A stretch of DNA of 64,000 bases from an uncultured Clostridia bacterium (lineage in GTDB: Bacteria; Bacillota; Clostridia; TANB77; CAG-508), in the NCBI GenBank assembly GCA_934141475.1, contig CAKPCG010000003.1, forward strand, positions 28,386-92,385, given 5' to 3'. Made by a program: the position numbers and the translations under genes. Within the stretch, counting starts at the first letter, position 1, and each line of letters opens with the position of its first letter. Positions 9,701 through 19,700 of the stretch are shown piece by piece. The notes below the pieces were generated by a model. The model ran no database searches and was not told the DNA's origin. It was given only the letters and a program-made list of their open reading frames with translations.

Positions 9701-11694
9701 CTGAAGATAAAACATTAAATGAAACTATAGAAACAATAAAAAATACAATAAAAAATGCAGAATTAAATGTAAGTATAATAAATGTAATGTCAAATGAAAT
9801 CGAAATACCAAGTGGAACATCAGTAAAATCAAAATTACAAATAAAAAATGTAACAGATAAAGTACAAAAAGATGTTGCAGTAACAATAGTATATTCAAGT
9901 AACTTAACACCAAGTATGGTAATACCTGATGAATACAAAGATCAAGTATCTTACCAAGGAGAAGAAACAAAAGAAGATTTAAAATATGTAAAACTAAAAA
10001 TTTCATCTATTCAACCATCAGAAACAATAGGAATTTCATTATTACCATATACAAAAGCAGATTTAGGTGCAGGTAAAGTAGAAGAAACATGGACAATGGC
10101 AGAAGCAATATCAGAAGCAAAAAATAGTTATATATCAAACAAACTTACAAGAAATGTTGCAGACCATTCAAAGAACTTTGAAATAAGCCAACAAGTAAAA
10201 TATGAAGATGGAAAAGACTTTAATGTAGAAACCGATAAATTAAACAATGGAGATAAAGTTAAATTTATAACTACAATAAAAAATAATGAAAAATCAGATC
10301 AAAATGTCGAATTACAATATAACTTAGACAAAATGATAGAAATTCAAAGTGCTACATTAAAAACATCAACACAAAACGAAGATATATTAAAAGAAATTTC
10401 ATATAACAATTTACAAAAATACTCACAAGAAATAAAAGCAGGTGAAACACTAGAAATAACTGTAGATGGAACAATAGATACATTAGATATAGAATCATTA
10501 ACAAACAAACTAAGTATTTCAGACAATGCAAATCAAAGAATAACAAATAAAGACCTAACAGTTTCTGTTAACAAAACTACAGATCCAGAAGACAAAGATG
10601 ATGACCAAAACGATCCAAACAATAATAATCAAAATGGAGAAAATGGAAACAGCAATAATAATAACAACAATAATTCATCAAACAACCAAAATTCAAACTC
10701 AAAAGCAGACCAAAATGATGTTGAAAAAAATACATACACATTATCAGGAACAGCATGGATGGATAAAGATAAAGATGGAAAAAAAGGACAAGAAGATGAA
10801 GTATTATCTGGAATAGAAGTAGTAGCATTAGATGCAGCTACAGGAGCTGTAAGAGATACAGTAAAAACAGATGAAAATGGAAAATATCAATTTGAATTAC
10901 AAGAAGGACAATATATTTTAGTATTTAAATATGATAACAGTTTATATACAACAACAACATATCAATTAAATGGAGCAGATGAAAGTGAAAATTCAGATGC
11001 AATAGGAAGAGAAGTAACAATAGATGGAAAAACTTTAACTGCAGGAACAACAGATACAATAACATTAAATAAAAACATGAATTCAATTGATATAGGATTA
11101 ATCCTAAGAAGCTCATTTAATTTAAAAATAAGCAAATATGTAAGCAAAATAACAGTAACAAATGATTCAAAAACATCAACATATGAGCAAAAAGAAAACA
11201 CAACACTTGCAAAAGCAGAAATAAGAGCTAAAAATTTAAGTGACTCACTTGTAGTTATAGATTACAAAATAAAAGTAACAAACGAAGGTGAAGTTGCAGG
11301 TTATGCAAGAAATATCGTAGACTATATGCCAAAAACATTAAGCTTTAACTCAAACTTAAATTCAGATTGGTATATGTCAGGAGACAACTTATATAATACA
11401 AGTTTAGCAAACACAAAAATAGAACCAGGTGAAACAAAAGAATTAACACTAGTTCTTACAAAGAAAATGACAGACTCAAATACAGGACTTGTAAATAACA
11501 AAGCATCAATAGAAGAAACATCAAATGATTTTGGTGCAAAAAATGAATCAAAAGATAAAGGATCAGCAGATGTAATTATAAGTGTTAGCACAGGTGCACT
11601 TGTAAACTATGTTGCAACAACAGTAGTAACACTAGTAATACTTGCTGGATTAGCATTATTAGTAAATAAAAAATTTTTAAGTAAGAAAATATAA
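6757..11694 (+). CDS. Giant surface protein A1 with SdrD/Cna-B-like domain and membrane anchor
   Basis: 1645 aa. An N-terminal signal peptide (hydrophobic stretch ending near SSAISYA, about residue 36) is followed by a long beta-rich ectodomain of repeated 100-200-residue modules. These include recurrent blocks such as KITNNNYPIKNT, VTVKNNTGKDY and QKNGYVWD, typical of DUF11-like or isopeptide-type surface proteins. An Asn-rich linker (about 1287-1318) leads to an SdrD/Cna-B-like domain (about 1327-1448: SGTAWMDKDKDGKKGQ, then GKYQFELQEGQYILVFKYD). A DUF11-like domain (about 1450-1590) precedes VIISVSTGA, a single membrane helix and a Lys-rich tail. There is no canonical LPXTG. It is cotranscribed with B1 18 nt downstream. 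Probably an adhesin or fibre subunit; ligand unknown. It has a normal GGT glycine where A2 and A3 carry a CGG shift. Confidence 0.85.
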   Translation: MNITQKSLINKICAMLVIFALTMSDFLLVGSSAISYALDETKTNNSNIEFSAYFENENGEKQEKIEKTIDKKGEKLMLEVTVKNEGYFTGSIKLLDSNFKFVNNEEKIEGVEKIGESEITLDQINAGVTRKIAVEIESVSQEKIDSTYLSKPSKIQIEGKYVNSKNIEKEKYIDIKGTTNVEVDWKSSENTNLEIEGKLLTNSVYNINGESKKIVQMQINSKITNNNYPIKNTEINLFVPEKVESVNVYARNTNATNSLVEFGQSNYTYSKENKKLTINVANEDEKNISWSKDAVDTYIVTYVLDKSENINDKDIEIEAKAKLYDEKEIAAKQNVHIDGEIDGVVSGSIENKETSIYKGKIYTGEERNYEEINKIDIDYLDIIDEIKIEQKESKYIENEAQKDSNILYKQTRISKAEFLNLFGQNGYITVKQSNGTVIANINKDSQTDENGKIVINYPEGEKSVELDASKPVKLGTLNIENTKTINNTSYSREEIEKISKIKEEMTINGKEITSEIALNETESLADIKIDVTKISTVAEKQTLTIDGTLQANDESKDLYKNPEVKIRLPKEMEIKSAAYATLYKNGLEIEDAKTEKDENGNPVVVIKFKGEQTKYDISGGTKICVKLEVATDKLTPSKESQIEMEYKNENKNVQKNVSTKIEFESQYGLMIYNKISNINNMGDTIYTIDNETAYGELNANTVAKDITLNTTLINNFEDTISNVTLIGKIPAKEDDENFVAKLNQLDTQNQKINVLYSTNVDAKEDDESWNNYVEDAKSYKITVDQMEKEEKIEFNVPITIPENLRYNKKGTLYSEVTCMYQGKTQSNNSSLVLATKAGMGTTSSEKVEEKTTQNGIDTQITTLIGNDSLTQNDTVYENQTIRYKVTVKNNTGKDYQNVEIKANQKNGYVWDNVQKVIYNEYYKKDITEHYYEVTDKNEVTLGKIESLKNGESYTFEYEANSYQLNDKNIDGTETYGTINITSEDKTLNETIETIKNTIKNAELNVSIINVMSNEIEIPSGTSVKSKLQIKNVTDKVQKDVAVTIVYSSNLTPSMVIPDEYKDQVSYQGEETKEDLKYVKLKISSIQPSETIGISLLPYTKADLGAGKVEETWTMAEAISEAKNSYISNKLTRNVADHSKNFEISQQVKYEDGKDFNVETDKLNNGDKVKFITTIKNNEKSDQNVELQYNLDKMIEIQSATLKTSTQNEDILKEISYNNLQKYSQEIKAGETLEITVDGTIDTLDIESLTNKLSISDNANQRITNKDLTVSVNKTTDPEDKDDDQNDPNNNNQNGENGNSNNNNNNNSSNNQNSNSKADQNDVEKNTYTLSGTAWMDKDKDGKKGQEDEVLSGIEVVALDAATGAVRDTVKTDENGKYQFELQEGQYILVFKYDNSLYTTTTYQLNGADESENSDAIGREVTIDGKTLTAGTTDTITLNKNMNSIDIGLILRSSFNLKISKYVSKITVTNDSKTSTYEQKENTTLAKAEIRAKNLSDSLVVIDYKIKVTNEGEVAGYARNIVDYMPKTLSFNSNLNSDWYMSGDNLYNTSLANTKIEPGETKELTLVLTKKMTDSNTGLVNNKASIEETSNDFGAKNESKDKGSADVIISVSTGALVNYVATTVVTLVILAGLALLVNKKFLSKKI
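10617..10712 (+). repeat. Asn-codon-rich linker in A1
   Basis: AAT/AAC-dominated low-complexity stretch encoding about 32 residues rich in Asn, Gly and Ser. The equivalent linkers in A2 and A3 are expanded into regular repeats. Confidence 0.7.
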
Positions 11695-11712
11695 GATGGG
11701 GGTGAATAGGTA

Positions 11713-14700
11713 ATGAAGAAAAATAAAAGTATTATAACAAATATAATTTGCAGTGTAGTATTTTTAGCTATAATATATGTACTAATTGGAAAAGTATATT
11801 CTATTACTGTAAATTACAGCCCATCATCAAAAGCCGAATTCATGAAAGCATCTCCAGAAGATATTTTAGGAAAATCAATAGATGAAAGTACAGGTTCATT
11901 TTGGGATTCATTAGATAAACAAGGACAATTAGGATGCTTCCATCACCAAGCTACAGGAGGAATGTCAAACAAAATAAATTCTATATATGATATTGGATTT
12001 AATACAAATAAAGGAGTAATGCAAATATATTCAATAATGGATACATCTCCTAGAAAATCAATGACATCATATGCAGGTGAAAATAACCCAACAGTAGGTA
12101 AATTAATTGCAGAAGCAACAAGAAGTAGCAATGCAACAGGTGTACAAAGAGCATTAGCTGCAGCAATACAAGCAGGTACAGTTGTAAAAGAAACAGCAGT
12201 AGGGCTTAACGAAGAATGGGTAGATTCTGAAAATCATGCAAGTACAGAACAAATTAATTTATATAACAACTATCGTGAAATAAATAAGGTTTCAACAGGA
12301 AGTGAAGCAAAAGAAAAAAGTGATACAGTAACTATAAATAAAGAAGAATATACAGTTGTAGGACCACTTAAAATGTCATTTGGAGGAAAAGGAATTGCAA
12401 GTATAACGGCAAGCAGTGCAAAATGGACTTCAACATCTTCAAAAGATATTTATTGGAGTAAGTCAGCTACGGCCAGTGAAAAAGATTGGTCTAATGACTT
12501 TAATAAAACAACATCAGGAAAATATAAATTAGATGGAATGCAATTTTATATAGCAATTCAAACATCAAAATTACCAGATAGTGGTAAATATAATGTAATA
12601 ATAAAACAAGAAAAATTTAAATATTACACAGCAAGAATTGCAGTATGTTTATTACCAGCCGATGGAGTAAACGTAGGACAACAAACTGGATTTTACTGTT
12701 ATGCAAATGATCCTCAAACAGTAGAAGGAGAAATTAGTTGGACAATTAAAAGAAATGCAACAAAAACATTAGAAATCGATAAAAAAGATAAAAAGACAGG
12801 AAAAGATATAACAGGAGCTAAATTCAAAATATATGCTGAATTAAAAAACGGAACAAAAGGATGGGTATCAGGAGATGCAGCAGGAACAAAAACATATGGA
12901 GAAACAGCTACAGAATATGATGCAAAAGTATCAATAAAGAGCTTAAAATTCGGAACATATTACATTTACGAAACAGCAGTACCAGATGGATATGATATGA
13001 CAGAACAAGAAGGATACCACAAAGAAGCTAAAGGATCAAGTTCACTTACAGGAGATTGGGTATATTTAGGAGAACAAGTATTAAGTGCATCAACTAAAGA
13101 AAACAACGGAAAAGTAGAATTTAATGCAACAAACGTAGCTTTAGCTAAACTAAAAATAGTTAAGAAAGATGCAACAAAAGACCTTGAATTACAAGGCGGA
13201 GGCTTTAAAATATATGCAGTTCTTAAAAACGGAACAAAAGGATGGGTATCAGGAGACGTAGCAGGAACAAAAACATATGGAGAAACAGCTACAGAATACA
13301 CATCATCAACAGTAATAGAAAAATTAAAATATGGAACATACTATATTTATGAAACAAAAGGACCAGAAGGATATGACCTAACAAAACAAGATGGATATCA
13401 TAAAGAAGCAGAAGGATCAAGTTCACTTACAGGAGATTGGGTATATTTAGGAAGTCAAGAACTAAATGTAGATTCACCAGATGACGAAATATTTAAATTT
13501 AATGCAACAAACAAAAAAATAATAAGCGGACTAGAAGGTAAAGTTTGGGTAGATGAACCAGACCAAAAACTAAACACAAGAGACAATATATATAAAGAAA
13601 ACACAAACGACAAATTAAAAGAAGGAATAAAAGTAAATTTATATGATGGAACAGGTAAATTACTTGCAACAACAAAAACAAACGAAAAAGGAGAATATAA
13701 ATTTACAACAAAAACAGAAACATCAGGAGATGACAAAAACATATATTATTGGGACTTAATAGATGCTTATGTTGAATTTGAATATAACAACAAAACAGAA
13801 TATGACGAAAAAGGAAATGCAAAAGAAAACGAATATGGTTATATTGCAGTAGACCCATTTGTTGGAGATGATTCAAAAATTAACTCAAAAGCACAAGAAT
13901 ATACTGTAACAAAAGAGGATTTAGATGACAGAAAACTTACAGGAACAGAAGGAGAAAATCCAGGAAGAGCAGTAACAAATAAAAATGCCTCAATAAAAGA
14001 CATAAATAAATTACTAGAAATAAATAGTGGAAAAACTTCAGCAGACTTAAAAGACTTACCACTTGCAGGATACTATGATAATAAAACATTTAAAGTATCA
14101 GATATAAACTTAGGTTTACATGAACAATATGATGCAGACTATTTAGTAGATGAAAACTTAGCATATATCAAAATAAAAATGAAAGGATATACTTACACAT
14201 ATAAATATGGAGCTGAAGCAGCAACTACATCACAATATGTACCTACAGCACATGAACAAAATACAACAAGAACATTTACAGGAAAAATATATCCTACAGA
14301 TATAGCCTACAATGTAGAAACAAACACAGATGAACTAAAAGTATATGCAATATACAGCATAGACATTAAAAACCTAGAAAAACAGGAGGAAGATGACACA
14401 TATGTAGAAAAAAGACTATATCTAGAAAAACTAGAAAATAAATATGATACAGACAGATTTGAATTATCTACAGACGAAAATAACGATGAACACAAATCAG
14501 ACTTCAAACTATGGAGTGATTCAAACGGAACAGCAAGTTATGACATAAACAACGAAAACAGTGTATACAGAAATGGTATTGGAACAGGAGAACAAGATAC
14601 AGTAACATCTTACATTCAATTTAGAGTAAAAGACGAAGCTGTAAAACAAATACTAAATAGAAACATACCAGAAGAGCAACTTAAAAAAGCAGCATCAGTT

Positions 14701-16503
14701 ACAACAGCAGAAGGATATCATGAATATTTAAGAACAGATAATGCTTGGGTACATAGTGATGATGTAAGAGCATTCGAAGGAGTAAAAGGAATAAACACAT
14801 ATCCTATAAAAAATACAGCAGGAAATAAATACTATGTACACAGAACAATAAGTAAAGCAAGAACAGGTAATGAATTATACTTAAGATTTGAACTAGGTGA
14901 AGAAAGAACACTTTCAGGAACAGTATTTGAAGATACAAAAACAGAAGAAAGTGAAAAAGAAAATACAAGCTTAGGAAATGGTAGAATAGATGAAAATGAA
15001 AAAAACATAGCAAAAGGTGTAAAAGTTGAATTATTAGAGAAAAATAGCAATGGAGAATATAATGTAACAAGCCTATATAGACAAAAAGAAGATAAATCAG
15101 TAGAAAAAGTAGAAGCTGTTGTAAATGCAACAGATGATAAAGGCGAATATACATTTAAAGGCGTAGTTCCAGGTTACTACTATATAAGATTTACATATGG
15201 TGATGGTAGCCAAAAAATGCTTCCTGCAAATTCTGATATTTTATCAAATGATTATAAATCAACTATTATAAACACAGAAGAATCAAAAGCCGGAACATTA
15301 ATAAAAAATGCTATGGAAGCTTCTAATGAAACAATATCAAATGCTCAGCAAGCACTACTTAAAAATCAAAATGATGAAACATCTAAAAAATTACTAGAAT
15401 GGTACAAATATTTATCAGATGCAAAATACTCTGTAGCAACAGATGACCTAACTCAAAGAGCAAAACTAGATAAATACACATATAAACAAGAAAATGGAAA
15501 AACAGTAGTATATGACGAAAATAATAACAAAGTAGAAGGATATATGTTAGTAAATGCTTTATCACCAATTACTGGAATATCAATAGAAAATGACATAAAT
15601 GATTCGGCTGATGTGAAAGTAAAAGATGGAGAATTAGAAAATACACAAAAACCATACTTTAGTGGATTTAACTTTGGTATAATAAAACAAGCAAAAACAG
15701 AAGTAACGCCAGATAAGAAAATAACAAATGTTAAATTTACATCACAAACAGGAACAACTTTAGTATCTGCAAATCCAACAGATAAAACATCAACATATTT
15801 AACAGCATTAGATAAAATAGATGGTGGAAGCAAATATGCAAAATTAGAATTAGAACAAAGTTTAATATATGGTTCAGCACTAGAAACAACATATGAAATA
15901 GTAGTGAAAAATACATCTGAAAAAGACTACATTGAAGAAGAAGGAACAAACGAGTATGGTACTTACTATAAATATGGTGAAATATCAAAATCAAGCAGAT
16001 TAAAACATGTTACAGTAAATGAAATTGTGGATGAACTAGATACAAAATACAACTATGATGCAAAACAAGATTCAATAAATTCAAAAGTAGAACACTTAGA
16101 TAAATCAGTAGAAGAAAGACCAGGAGCAATAAAAGTAACTAAAAAACAAAATGACGACGGATCTTCTGAAACACAAACAACAAGTAGCCTATCAATAACA
16201 GGTTGGGAAACACTTACAACAGGAGAACAAGAAACAATAAGCTATACAGTAACATCATTATTATCATCAGATGATGATACAGATTACAAAAATACAGCAA
16301 AAATAACATCAATAACATTAGATAAGTTAACAGGATTAAGATCAGACTTTGTATGGATAAGCAATGATGCTTCAACATCACTTGTAATTACACCTCCAAC
16401 AGGTAGTGATAGAAGAAATACTTATTGGATTGCAGGAACAATTGGATTAATAGTTGTTGCAACAGGAATTGTATTTATAAAGAAAAAAATGTTAAACAAA
16501 TAA
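11713..16503 (+). CDS. Giant surface protein B1 with tandem SpaA/Cna-B-like domains
   Basis: 1596 aa. An N-terminal membrane/signal segment (about 8-30) precedes a unique 330-residue head. Two tandem SpaA/Cna-B-like domains follow (about 350-480 and 480-605; GAKFKIYAELKNG... TYYIYETAVPDGYDM pattern with E in YIYET, as in isopeptide-forming folds). Two SdrD-like domains (EGKVWVDEPDQ near 610; SGTVFEDTK near 1070), a DUF11-like region, then ITPPTGSDRR, a membrane helix and KKKMLNK close the protein. TPPTG resembles a degenerate sortase signal. It sits 18 nt behind A1 after a GGGGGTGA site and is followed by a terminator. It is the shorter paralogue of B2 and B3. Confidence 0.85.
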   Translation: MKKNKSIITNIICSVVFLAIIYVLIGKVYSITVNYSPSSKAEFMKASPEDILGKSIDESTGSFWDSLDKQGQLGCFHHQATGGMSNKINSIYDIGFNTNKGVMQIYSIMDTSPRKSMTSYAGENNPTVGKLIAEATRSSNATGVQRALAAAIQAGTVVKETAVGLNEEWVDSENHASTEQINLYNNYREINKVSTGSEAKEKSDTVTINKEEYTVVGPLKMSFGGKGIASITASSAKWTSTSSKDIYWSKSATASEKDWSNDFNKTTSGKYKLDGMQFYIAIQTSKLPDSGKYNVIIKQEKFKYYTARIAVCLLPADGVNVGQQTGFYCYANDPQTVEGEISWTIKRNATKTLEIDKKDKKTGKDITGAKFKIYAELKNGTKGWVSGDAAGTKTYGETATEYDAKVSIKSLKFGTYYIYETAVPDGYDMTEQEGYHKEAKGSSSLTGDWVYLGEQVLSASTKENNGKVEFNATNVALAKLKIVKKDATKDLELQGGGFKIYAVLKNGTKGWVSGDVAGTKTYGETATEYTSSTVIEKLKYGTYYIYETKGPEGYDLTKQDGYHKEAEGSSSLTGDWVYLGSQELNVDSPDDEIFKFNATNKKIISGLEGKVWVDEPDQKLNTRDNIYKENTNDKLKEGIKVNLYDGTGKLLATTKTNEKGEYKFTTKTETSGDDKNIYYWDLIDAYVEFEYNNKTEYDEKGNAKENEYGYIAVDPFVGDDSKINSKAQEYTVTKEDLDDRKLTGTEGENPGRAVTNKNASIKDINKLLEINSGKTSADLKDLPLAGYYDNKTFKVSDINLGLHEQYDADYLVDENLAYIKIKMKGYTYTYKYGAEAATTSQYVPTAHEQNTTRTFTGKIYPTDIAYNVETNTDELKVYAIYSIDIKNLEKQEEDDTYVEKRLYLEKLENKYDTDRFELSTDENNDEHKSDFKLWSDSNGTASYDINNENSVYRNGIGTGEQDTVTSYIQFRVKDEAVKQILNRNIPEEQLKKAASVTTAEGYHEYLRTDNAWVHSDDVRAFEGVKGINTYPIKNTAGNKYYVHRTISKARTGNELYLRFELGEERTLSGTVFEDTKTEESEKENTSLGNGRIDENEKNIAKGVKVELLEKNSNGEYNVTSLYRQKEDKSVEKVEAVVNATDDKGEYTFKGVVPGYYYIRFTYGDGSQKMLPANSDILSNDYKSTIINTEESKAGTLIKNAMEASNETISNAQQALLKNQNDETSKKLLEWYKYLSDAKYSVATDDLTQRAKLDKYTYKQENGKTVVYDENNNKVEGYMLVNALSPITGISIENDINDSADVKVKDGELENTQKPYFSGFNFGIIKQAKTEVTPDKKITNVKFTSQTGTTLVSANPTDKTSTYLTALDKIDGGSKYAKLELEQSLIYGSALETTYEIVVKNTSEKDYIEEEGTNEYGTYYKYGEISKSSRLKHVTVNEIVDELDTKYNYDAKQDSINSKVEHLDKSVEERPGAIKVTKKQNDDGSSETQTTSSLSITGWETLTTGEQETISYTVTSLLSSDDDTDYKNTAKITSITLDKLTGLRSDFVWISNDASTSLVITPPTGSDRRNTYWIAGTIGLIVVATGIVFIKKKMLNK
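12847..13490 (+). repeat. Tandem duplication of a 381-bp domain unit inside B1
   Basis: Stretches starting at 12847 and 13228 are nearly identical at DNA level over about 75 bp, as are those near 13030 and 13411. The period is 381 bp (127 codons). The two domains diverge elsewhere, which suggests recent gene conversion of the surface-loop segments. Confidence 0.7.
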
Positions 16504-16506
16504 TAT

Positions 16507-16542
16507 AAAAAACGGTATTCCGTAGGGAATATCGTTTTTTTT
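16507..16542 (+). terminator. Terminator of surface operon 1
   Basis: AACGGTATTCC / GGAATATCGTT stem around a GTAG loop, followed by eight T. It starts four bases after the B1 stop. Nearly the same hairpin follows B2. Confidence 0.9.
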
Positions 16543-16617
16543 GAAACTAAAATAAAAATTGTAACAAAAAAGTAATAAAAAAATAACAAAAACATACAAA
16601 AATACAGCAAGTTTACT

Positions 16618-16625
16618 TCCGTAAA
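16618..16625 (+). promoter_or_regulatory. TCCGTARA element upstream of surface operon 2
   Basis: TCCGTAAA, 58 nt before the -35 hexamer of A2, within an imperfect ACTTCC-GTAA-AGGGA hairpin. The position matches the element before A3 exactly. Confidence 0.45.
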
Positions 16626-16675
16626 GGGAAAATAAAAAAAATTGTAATAAATAAAACTACCTAAAAAAAGCGATA

Positions 16676-16704
16676 TTGAAAAAACAAAAAAAAGATGTAA
16701 CAAT
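16676..16704 (+). promoter_or_regulatory. Promoter candidate of surface operon 2
   Basis: TTGAAA (16676-16681), 17-nt spacer ending TGT, AACAAT (16699-16704): a weak hexamer pair with an extended -10. The whole block is conserved before A3. Confidence 0.45.
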
Positions 16705-16740
16705 ATATTATGCAATAAAATTAAGAAGGGAGATTTTATA

Positions 16741-19700
16741 ATGTTGAAAATGAAAGGAAAAATAAATGCCATAATAGCAATTGAAACAATAATTGTAATG
16801 ACATTATATTACTTTATATTTGTTGGAATGACAGCAATAACCTATGCTATAGATATAATAAAAACCAATAACGAAAATATTGAATTTACAGCATATTTTA
16901 TTAACCAAAATGGAGAAAAAGTGGATAGCATTGAGGATAATATCGACAAAGAAAACGAATACCTATATGTAGATGTATCTGTAAAAAATGAGGGCTTTTT
17001 TAATGGTAGTATAGAGCTAAAAGATAATAACTTTTCTATAAAAAATGAAAAATTAAGTGATCAAATAACTGACATTTCAAATAATGTAGTTACACTTAAA
17101 CAAATAAATGCAGGAACAACATCAACAATAAAACTTGCAATTGAGCCTAAAAATGATGACATGATAGAACTACAAAATTTGGATATGAAAACAAAAGTAA
17201 ACTTAATAGGACAATATGTAAATAGTAAAAATGTTGAAAAAGACGACTATGTAGATATAAAAGGTTTAGTAGAAGTAGAAGTAAAATGGTTATCTAGTGA
17301 AAATACAGAAGCAATATTGGAAAGTAAAGTCTTAACAAATAAAATATATGAGATAAATGGCGAAAACAAAAGAATAGTTCAATTACTTATAAATAGTAAA
17401 ATAACAAATAACAACTATCCTGTAAAAAACACTAAATTAACATTAAATGTCCCTGAAAATGTAGAAGAAGTAAAAGTACATGCAAGAGAAACAGCAGCAA
17501 CAAATAAATCTATAGAATTTAAAGAAGAAAATTATACATATAATAAAGAACAAAATAAATTAGATATAGAATTAGGAAACATTGACACAAAAAACATCAG
17601 TTGGCAAAAAAACGCAGAAGACAAAATAATAGTAACATATGTATTAAATGTAAAAGAAGATATAACAAATCAAATAATATCAATAGAAGACAAAATAACA
17701 ACATATGATGAAAAAGATTTAAAAACTAATGGAACAATTACAATTGATGAAGAAAAAGATGGAGTAATTACATCTGAACTAACATTTTCTGAAAACGAAA
17801 TCTACAAAGGAAAAATATATACAAACGAAGAAAGAGAATATACAGAAACAACAAAAATAAACATAGATTATTTAAATACAACAAATAGTATAGTATTAAA
17901 TAACAATAAAACAAAATTTATAGAAAATGAAAACGAAAAAAATGCAAATACAATATTTAAACAAACTAAAATAGATAAAGCAGAATTTTTAAAAATATTT
18001 GGAGAAGACGGATTTATTACAATAGAAGACCAAGATGGAACAATAATAGCTAATATAAACAAAGACAGTGAAGTAAATGAAAATGGTAAAATAGTGATAA
18101 ATTACCAAAATATATCTTTAAATAATATAGAAATAAAAACAAGTAATCCTATAAATTTAGGAACATTAAATATTGTAAATCAAAAGAGTATATTAAATAA
18201 TGAATATACAAGAGAAGAAATTGAAAGATTTACTGATTTAAAAGAAGAATATTTTGTAAATAATCTAAAATATGAAAATAAAGTTCTATTAAAAGAAACT
18301 ACTTCATCTGCAGAAATAAGTATTGATACTAAAAAAATATCAACACTAGCAGATAAACAAACAATAACTATAAATGCAATCTTAAAAGCTAACAGTCAAG
18401 CTAATGATTTGTATAAAAATCCTGAAGTTAAGTTAAAATTTCCAAAAGAATTAACAGTAATAACAGCCAGTTATTCAGCACTATATAAAAACGGATTAGA
18501 AGTTTTGGAATCTAATTTGACTCAAAATGAAAATGGGGAAGCAATAGTAGATATAAAATTTGCAGGAGAGCAGAATAATTATGACGTATTAGGAGGAACA
18601 ACAATATGTATAAAAGCAGATGTAAAGGCTAGCAAACTTACACCATCACAAACAACCTCAATAGATATGACATATACAAATGAAAATAAAAACATACAAA
18701 ATACGATAAGTAAAGAAATAGAAATAGAATCACAAGATGGTTTAATGTTGTATAACAAATTAAAAGATTTTAATAATGAAGAAGTACTAGAAACTATAGA
18801 TACAAAAACAGTAACAGGAAACTTACAAATAAAAGCAGAAGAAAAAGAAGCAACTTTGCAAACAGCATTAATAAATAATTACAATGAGGAACTTTTAAAT
18901 GTAACTTTAATTGGAAAGATACCATCAAAAAATGAACAAAATACATTTAACAGTCAAATAAATAGCATTAATACCAACGTAGAAAATGCAAAAATATATT
19001 ACACATCAAAACAAGGTGCAAACATTGATGACGAAAGTTGGCAAGAAAATAATGAAAATGCAGTAGCATATAAAATTGTAATAGATAAGATAAATCCGAT
19101 GCAAGTAATCACAATAAGTACGAAAATAAAAATACCAGAAAATTTAAAATTTAATGAAAATGGCTTACTATCTACAGATGTTTATTATTATAAAAATGAA
19201 ACAGAGATAAAAAATTCATCAAGTATGGAATTAAAAACAGTTGATGGTGTTAAAAACAATGAAGAAAAAGAAGAAAAAGAACAAAAAAATGAAGACACTC
19301 AAACTTCAAATACAGCAGGCACAAAAAATGGAAATACTTTAAATGAAACAGCTACAACCAAAGATGGAGTAGAAGTAAAAATAACAGCAGAAATTGGAGA
19401 ACAAACACTAGTAGATGGACAAAATATAAAAGAAGGAGAAACAATAAGATATAATATAAAAATTACAAATAATAGTGGAAAAGACCTAAATAATCTTCAA
19501 TTAACAGCAAAACAAAAAAATGGATATGTATGGGGAGTAGTAAAAAAGATAACGAAAAAATATACAGATGCAACACACTACACAGAAGTGGAGAGTTATT
19601 GGGATGAAGTAACAGATCAAAATAATGTAACATTTGAAAAAGTAAGCATAAAAAATGGTCAAAGTCAAGAACTTTCATATAAAGCTCAAACATACTTATT

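Noticed and set aside
108..9938. Many long minus-strand Leu/Phe-rich open frames opposite mreB, mrdA and the surface genes
   Set aside because: They are shadows of AT-rich codons on the other strand, have no ribosome binding sites and encode unnatural Leu/Phe-dominated sequences.
10598..10816. Small plus-strand frames overlapping the Asn-rich linkers (also 20642-20857, 32268-32459)
   Set aside because: Alternate-frame readings of low-complexity repeats inside A1, A2 and A3; no separate ribosome binding site.
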